Below are positions 60,478 through 64,000 of a stretch of DNA of 64,000 nucleotides, piece by piece. The notes under the pieces are model-generated. The model was not told where the DNA came from, searched no databases, and saw only the letters and a program-made list of their open reading frames with translations. Origin of the DNA: CAXQUZ01 sp942491145 (GTDB lineage: Bacteria > Myxococcota_A > UBA796 > UBA2385); the NCBI GenBank assembly GCA_942491145.1, contig CALOBC010000039.1, positions 1 to 64,000 on the forward strand, in the 5' to 3' direction. A program made the position numbers and the translations under genes. Positions within the stretch are counted from its first letter, which is position 1, and the number at the start of each line of letters is the position of its first letter.

Positions 60478-61227
60478 CTAGGGGCGACGTTGCTTGCGCA
60501 GGCCCTTCTCCAGGGCACCCCGCAGGAACTTCGGCAGCCCGCCTCGGTAAGCGGTGGCGACCTCTTGGGCGGACTCGGGCGACACGCTGGCCCACTCCCG
60601 GAGCAGCCGCGCAGTGGCCCGGCGCACGTGGGGCTCGTCGTCCCGCAGCCAGAGGGTCAGGTGGGGCGTCAGGATGTCGTCGATGGCGTCGCCGACGAAG
60701 GCCACCCGCCGGTCACCCAAGCGAGCGCGAAGGGCGGCCGCAGCGGGGCCCTCGACCGGCACCGGCAGTGCAGCCATACCAGCGATGGTGGCGGCCCTGC
60801 GCTGGGGAATCAGGTCTTCCCGCCAGCTCCCGAGCGCCTCGGCCACCGGTGCTTGAACCGCCATGAGGGCGGGACCCAGCACCAGCCAACCGAGGGCATC
60901 GGCGGTCTGGATGTCGTCGACCATCTCCATCCAGCTCTCCGCCAGATCGAGTGCAGCGGCGGGGTTGTCCGGCAGCGCGGCCGCGGTGAGTCCGATCGCC
61001 ACCAAGCCGTCCTCGAACGCGGTGGAGAACAGCATCCGCAGCCCGTCTGCGTCCTTTTCCAGGTCCACTCCGCCCGCTGCCCAGGTCTCGGTCAGCACGC
61101 GGGTGATGTCGGCGCCACCTACGCCACGAATGCCGCGCAGTGGGGCAATCTGGCGCGCCACCCGCCGCGCATGGGCGACGGTGGATGCTTCGGCAAGGGC
61201 GGCTTGGGTCTCGTCGACCGAACGCAT
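60478..61227 (-). CDS. HEAT-repeat protein, possibly AlkD-like
   Basis: 249 residues, entirely helical, with HEAT-type repeats (WREDLIPQRRAATIAGMAAL, PHLTLWLRDDEPHVRRATAR). The layout resembles the DNA alkylation repair (AlkD) family, where such a repeat shell binds alkylated DNA, but the catalytic Trp/Asp/Arg set could not be placed with confidence. ATG 61227 begins the first helix (SVDETQAALAEAS). Convergent with the small lipoprotein gene (6-base gap), divergent from the acyltransferase gene. Confidence 0.5.
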   Translation of the reverse strand: MRSVDETQAALAEASTVAHARRVARQIAPLRGIRGVGGADITRVLTETWAAGGVDLEKDADGLRMLFSTAFEDGLVAIGLTAAALPDNPAAALDLAESWMEMVDDIQTADALGWLVLGPALMAVQAPVAEALGSWREDLIPQRRAATIAGMAALPVPVEGPAAAALRARLGDRRVAFVGDAIDDILTPHLTLWLRDDEPHVRRATARLLREWASVSPESAQEVATAYRGGLPKFLRGALEKGLRKQRRP

Positions 61228-61404
61228 GGGCACTCCTGGGGGGCGCCGCTGTAGCCGGCGTGTGTCGCCGACACCAGGGCCGTTGTCCTCCCAAGGGCAG
61301 CCCTCAGGGCGGCGGCAGGGCGAGGCTGGCCACGCTACGGGACGCGCCGATGCACGCAAGGGATTGGCGGGGAGGGCCCCAAGATCCCGGATGAGAGGTC
61401 CTCG

Positions 61405-62313
61405 ATGCCCACAGACCGCCGGGACGATGGTGCCCGGGCCGCGCTGAACCCGAACTCCGTCGTCCGCAAGATGCTGATGTGGTGGTTTCGGGCCCCGTGG
61501 GGTCAGACCCACGTGTCGGTCAACATTGCCGTCGAGATGAGCCCGGCCTTGGCTTACCTCAGCGCCCTGCGCGACCAGGATCCCGAGCTGCCCAAGGTGA
61601 CGGTGCAGCACTTGCTCGCGGGCGCGGTGGGCCGCACGCTCAGCGCATTTCCGATGGCCAATGCCCGCATCGTGGGCAGCCGCATCGTGCCGCAGTCCCG
61701 GGTGGGGGTCGCGATGCCCGTGAACTTGGTCGGCTCGGACCAAGAGAAGGGCGGCGAGCTCGGCATGGCCCTGGTGGAGGACGTGCACAAGCGCAGCCTG
61801 AGGGAGATCTCCCAACACACCCGCAAGGCGGTGGCCGGGGAGCGCACGGGGCGGTCCACCAACCGCTTCATGCGGGGGATGAAGGCGCTGGGCCTCGCGC
61901 TGCCCCAGCCGGCGCTGGATCGGATGCTGAACTCGATGCACGCGGCGTCTCAGAACCCCTTGCTGGCCGAGCGTTTCCACGAGATGTACCCCGTGACCGC
62001 GGGCCTCACGAACCCGGGCGCCGCCATCGCGTCGGTGGAGGGGGTGCGCATCCTCGGGGGCGCCTTCACGCTGCCCCAGCGCCTCGTGCACATCGGCACG
62101 CTGTGGGGGATCTCCCCCATACACGAAGACGTGGTGGCCATCGGCGGCAAGGCCGTGGTGGGGCCGGTGCTCCCGGTGATGCTGATGTTTGACCACCGGT
62201 TGGTCGACGGTGTGATGGCCGGCCGGATGTTGTCGTTCTTTGCCCAGATCCTCCGGGACCCCGTCGCGGTCTTCGGAGCTGAAGGCGCACGCCAGGGGCT
62301 TGATCATGCTTGA
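61405..62313 (+). CDS. 2-oxoacid dehydrogenase acyltransferase-domain protein without lipoyl domain
   Basis: 302 residues resembling only the catalytic domain of E2 acyltransferases (CAT fold). The active-site motif is present as FDHRLVDGVMAGRML (canonical DHRxxDG), with VGVAMPVNLVG and GAAIASVEGVRILGGAF matching core strands. Lipoyl and E1/E3-binding domains are absent, so it cannot act in a normal dehydrogenase complex by itself and may transfer acyl groups to another substrate. GAGG precedes ATG 61405. Its stop overlaps the start of the TGT gene by 8 bases. Confidence 0.75.
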   Translation: MPTDRRDDGARAALNPNSVVRKMLMWWFRAPWGQTHVSVNIAVEMSPALAYLSALRDQDPELPKVTVQHLLAGAVGRTLSAFPMANARIVGSRIVPQSRVGVAMPVNLVGSDQEKGGELGMALVEDVHKRSLREISQHTRKAVAGERTGRSTNRFMRGMKALGLALPQPALDRMLNSMHAASQNPLLAERFHEMYPVTAGLTNPGAAIASVEGVRILGGAFTLPQRLVHIGTLWGISPIHEDVVAIGGKAVVGPVLPVMLMFDHRLVDGVMAGRMLSFFAQILRDPVAVFGAEGARQGLDHA

Positions 62314-63421
62314 GTTGCCTTCCCCCCGGGTGTCGCTGCAGACTGCCCACGGCCCCATCCCCGACATCACGTGGATGCCCGATGCCACCCGGGCTGTCGT
62401 GCGCACGGTGGATGCCGAAGATGTCGACCGGATGGGCATTGACGCCATCATGGTCAACGCCTTTCACGTGTCGCTGCGGCCCGGTGCCCGGCGGGTGCAG
62501 CGCCTCGGTGGGCTGCACTGCTTCATGGGCTGGGATGGCCCGATTGTGACGGACTCGGGCGGCTTTCAGGCCTTGTCCCTCATTCGCGAGAACCCCAAGA
62601 ACGGCAGCATCCAGAACGACGGCCTGCGCTTCAAGCCGCCCGATGGGGGCAAGACCGTGCGGCTGACCCCTGAGAAGACGGTGCAGATCCAGTTCAACTT
62701 GGGCACGGACGTGGTCATCTGCCTCGATGACTGCACCGATCCCGCCGCCCCCCGGGAAGAGCAGGAGCGCTCGGTCACCCGCACGATTGCGTGGGCCCGC
62801 CGGGGCTTTGAAGAGCACGCCCGGCGCTTGGACCAGTGGCGCGGGAATGATCTGCCCCCGCGCATTGTGGGGGTGATCCAGGGCGGCCTGGACGTGGGCC
62901 TGCGCACCCGCTGCGCCGAGGCCCTCGTGGACCTGGGCTTTGACGCCTATGGCTTTGGGGGCTGGCCCATCAACGAAGAAGGCCGGCTGCACATCGAGAT
63001 GTTCGAGCTGCTGCACTCTTTGCTGCCGCCGGATGCCCCCCGCTTCGCGCTGGGGGTTGGTCGTCCCGAGCACCTCGTGGCCGTGTCCCGGCTCGGCGCC
63101 TCCACCATCTTCGACTGTGCCCTGCCCACCCGGGATGCCCGTCGGTATCGGCTGTTTCGCTTCACCGGGGAGCCCCTCAACACCGTTGGCAGCTTCTGGA
63201 AGTACACGTACTTGCTTGATGAGGACCACGCGGGCGACAATGGTCCCGTGGACGAGACGTGTGATGGCCCTTGCTGCAAGCGCTACAGCCGCGCCTACAT
63301 CCACCACCTCGCCCGCATCAAAGACCCCCTGGGGCTGCGGCTCTCGACGCTGCACAACCTGCGGTTCTACGCGCGGCTGGTGCAGATGCTGCGGGACGAG
63401 CGGGCAGGGTCACTGGCCTGA
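62306..63421 (+). CDS. tgt: Queuine/preQ1 tRNA-ribosyltransferase family protein (TGT)
   Basis: 371 residues with the TGT barrel signature TDSGGFQALSL, the GGLHCFMGW segment, GVIQGGLD, FGLGVGRPEHL-type loop (ALGVGRPEHL) and DCALPTRDAR. The family exchanges guanine 34 for preQ1 in tRNAs with GUN anticodons. The zinc site is unusual: canonical CxCxxC...H reads CDGPCC...YIHHL, with Gly in place of the second Cys and a Cys two residues later. Other positions also deviate (NAFHV for NTYHL). It may be a divergent TGT or a paralogue. ATG 62306 overlaps the acyltransferase stop. Confidence 0.8.
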   Translation: MLELPSPRVSLQTAHGPIPDITWMPDATRAVVRTVDAEDVDRMGIDAIMVNAFHVSLRPGARRVQRLGGLHCFMGWDGPIVTDSGGFQALSLIRENPKNGSIQNDGLRFKPPDGGKTVRLTPEKTVQIQFNLGTDVVICLDDCTDPAAPREEQERSVTRTIAWARRGFEEHARRLDQWRGNDLPPRIVGVIQGGLDVGLRTRCAEALVDLGFDAYGFGGWPINEEGRLHIEMFELLHSLLPPDAPRFALGVGRPEHLVAVSRLGASTIFDCALPTRDARRYRLFRFTGEPLNTVGSFWKYTYLLDEDHAGDNGPVDETCDGPCCKRYSRAYIHHLARIKDPLGLRLSTLHNLRFYARLVQMLRDERAGSLA

Positions 63422-64000
63422 AGGTGGCTCTTCGGGGCGCGCCAGCACAAAGCACAGCTCGCCGGGCGTCATGTGTTCTTCGACGGTCCAGCCCAGGCGC
63501 TCGGCGATGTCGAGGGTGCGGGCCCGGTAGGTGTCTTCCATGCCCTTGGCCTTGTTCGACAAGGACCGCGTGGGCCAGCTCACCAAGAAGCGCTTTGCGG
63601 GAATGCCCTTTAGCAGGGTCATCTCGTTGACGCTGAGCGTGTGGGCCAGACAGGGCAGGGCCTTGAGCAGGATGGCGAGGTCGGCGTCGGGCAGCTCGGT
63701 CGGTGCGCCCAGATCCCCGACAGCTGCGGTGGCATTGACGTCCAGCATCGGCAGGGCCTTGCCCAAGAACTCGATGATCTCCACGCCGATGTCGACACAG
63801 TGCAGGCTGGCCGGCCGGGCGTCGGTGAAGGCCCACGACAGCGGCCCCATGCCGCACGCCAGATCGAGCACCCGGTCAGTCGGGCGGACGACTTGGGCCA
63901 GCAGCGCGACATGCTCGTCGATGCCCGCGAGGCGCTCTTGGGTGGACGCGTGGGTGGACATGGCCCGCACGCAGGCTTCTCGCCGGGCCACCGGGTCGGT
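63410..64000 (-). CDS. Methyltransferase resembling Arm/Kgm 16S rRNA (m7G1405) enzymes (5' end outside window)
   Basis: The reading frame stays open to the window edge, so the N-terminus is missing; an in-window start would be GTG 63991 or ATG 63961. HASTQERLAGIDE, then the SAM motif VLDLACGMGPLSWAF, Asp-containing DIGVEIIEFL, LLKALPCLAH, and SWPTRSLSNKAKGMEDTY follow the order of the FmrO/Arm family, whose members methylate G1405 of 16S rRNA and give resistance to 4,6-linked aminoglycosides. The SFPTRSL..KGM block is the best match. Housekeeping or other methyltransferase roles are possible. It overlaps the tgt stop by 12 bases (convergent). Confidence 0.65.
   Translation of the reverse strand, partial: TDPVARREACVRAMSTHASTQERLAGIDEHVALLAQVVRPTDRVLDLACGMGPLSWAFTDARPASLHCVDIGVEIIEFLGKALPMLDVNATAAVGDLGAPTELPDADLAILLKALPCLAHTLSVNEMTLLKGIPAKRFLVSWPTRSLSNKAKGMEDTYRARTLDIAERLGWTVEEHMTPGELCFVLARPEEPPSGQ

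Noticed and set aside
60478..62457. Long upstream extension of the HEAT-repeat gene frame
   Set aside because: Upstream of 61227 it is antisense to the acyltransferase and tgt genes, and the HEAT helices begin at ATG 61227.

Overview
The window is a high-GC, densely coded stretch of chromosome from a Gram-negative bacterium, most probably a member of the Myxococcota or a close deltaproteobacterial-grade lineage. The clues are the MYXO-CTERM-like tails (Cys motif, hydrophobic helix, Arg cluster) on two exported proteins, several lipoproteins with Asp/Ala- or Gly/Asp-rich linkers, a MopE-type Asp-rich repeat lipoprotein, a Ser/Thr kinase with a PEGA domain, and outer-membrane machinery (BamD, Slt, an Omp85-like barrel, SlyD). 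This is inferred from protein features only. No rRNA, tRNA or CRISPR array was found.

Layout. 1-1.5 kb: a decayed IS1634/IS4-type transposase. 1.6-3.6 kb (minus): a possible operon of a small unknown protein, a zinc-ribbon membrane protein and an MreB homologue. 3.7-8.5 kb: signal peptide peptidase SppA, a PEGA Ser/Thr kinase facing a low-molecular-weight tyrosine phosphatase, and a cyclophilin. 9.6-13.4 kb: deoC-deoA, translationally coupled to an anchored unknown protein and an HTTM membrane protein. 13.5-24.1 kb (minus): an envelope block with a DUF2505 protein, a CAP-domain protein, an outer-membrane barrel, a large metallopeptidase/TolB/Omp85-like fusion, the lytic transglycosylase Slt, a putative LysM-NlpC/CHAP protein and the MopE-type lipoprotein. 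24-29 kb: a small membrane protein, a LysR regulator, and a subtilisin-fold protein that has lost its catalytic Ser, with FG-GAP repeats and a MYXO-CTERM tail. 29-34 kb: ribA and tyrS (divergent), a fused MFS/spermidine-synthase protein and a lone receiver domain. 34-37.6 kb: a large TPR ATPase-like protein with a degenerate P-loop, and a lipoprotein.

37.6-46.3 kb is a co-directional run: moxR, DUF58 and a TgpA-like transglutaminase (coupled start to stop), a small membrane protein, an AIM24-family protein, a membrane-anchored sulfatase-fold protein without its catalytic residues, a GIDE-like membrane protein and slyD. 46-52 kb: a zinc-ribbon membrane protein, xseA, an exported unknown protein, a YdcF/SanA-type DUF218 protein and a membrane histidine kinase. 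52-56 kb: selA, a J-like/RodZ-type HTH fusion protein and an RluD-type pseudouridine synthase. 56-61 kb: a lipoprotein, a DUF1844 protein, a DegP-type protease, BamD, a lipoprotein and a HEAT-repeat AlkD-like protein. 61.4-64 kb: an acyltransferase-domain protein coupled to a TGT-family gene with an altered zinc site, then the C-terminal part of a methyltransferase resembling the aminoglycoside-resistance 16S rRNA methyltransferases.

The strongest theme is cell-envelope biogenesis and surface proteins, with ordinary housekeeping genes between. No phage, conjugative or defence island is visible. The most unusual items are two catalytically altered enzyme folds (S8 at 25.6 kb, sulfatase at 43.1 kb), the peptidase/TolB/barrel fusion at 18.5 kb, the J-like/HTH fusion at 53.6 kb, and the Arm/Kgm-like methyltransferase at the right edge.
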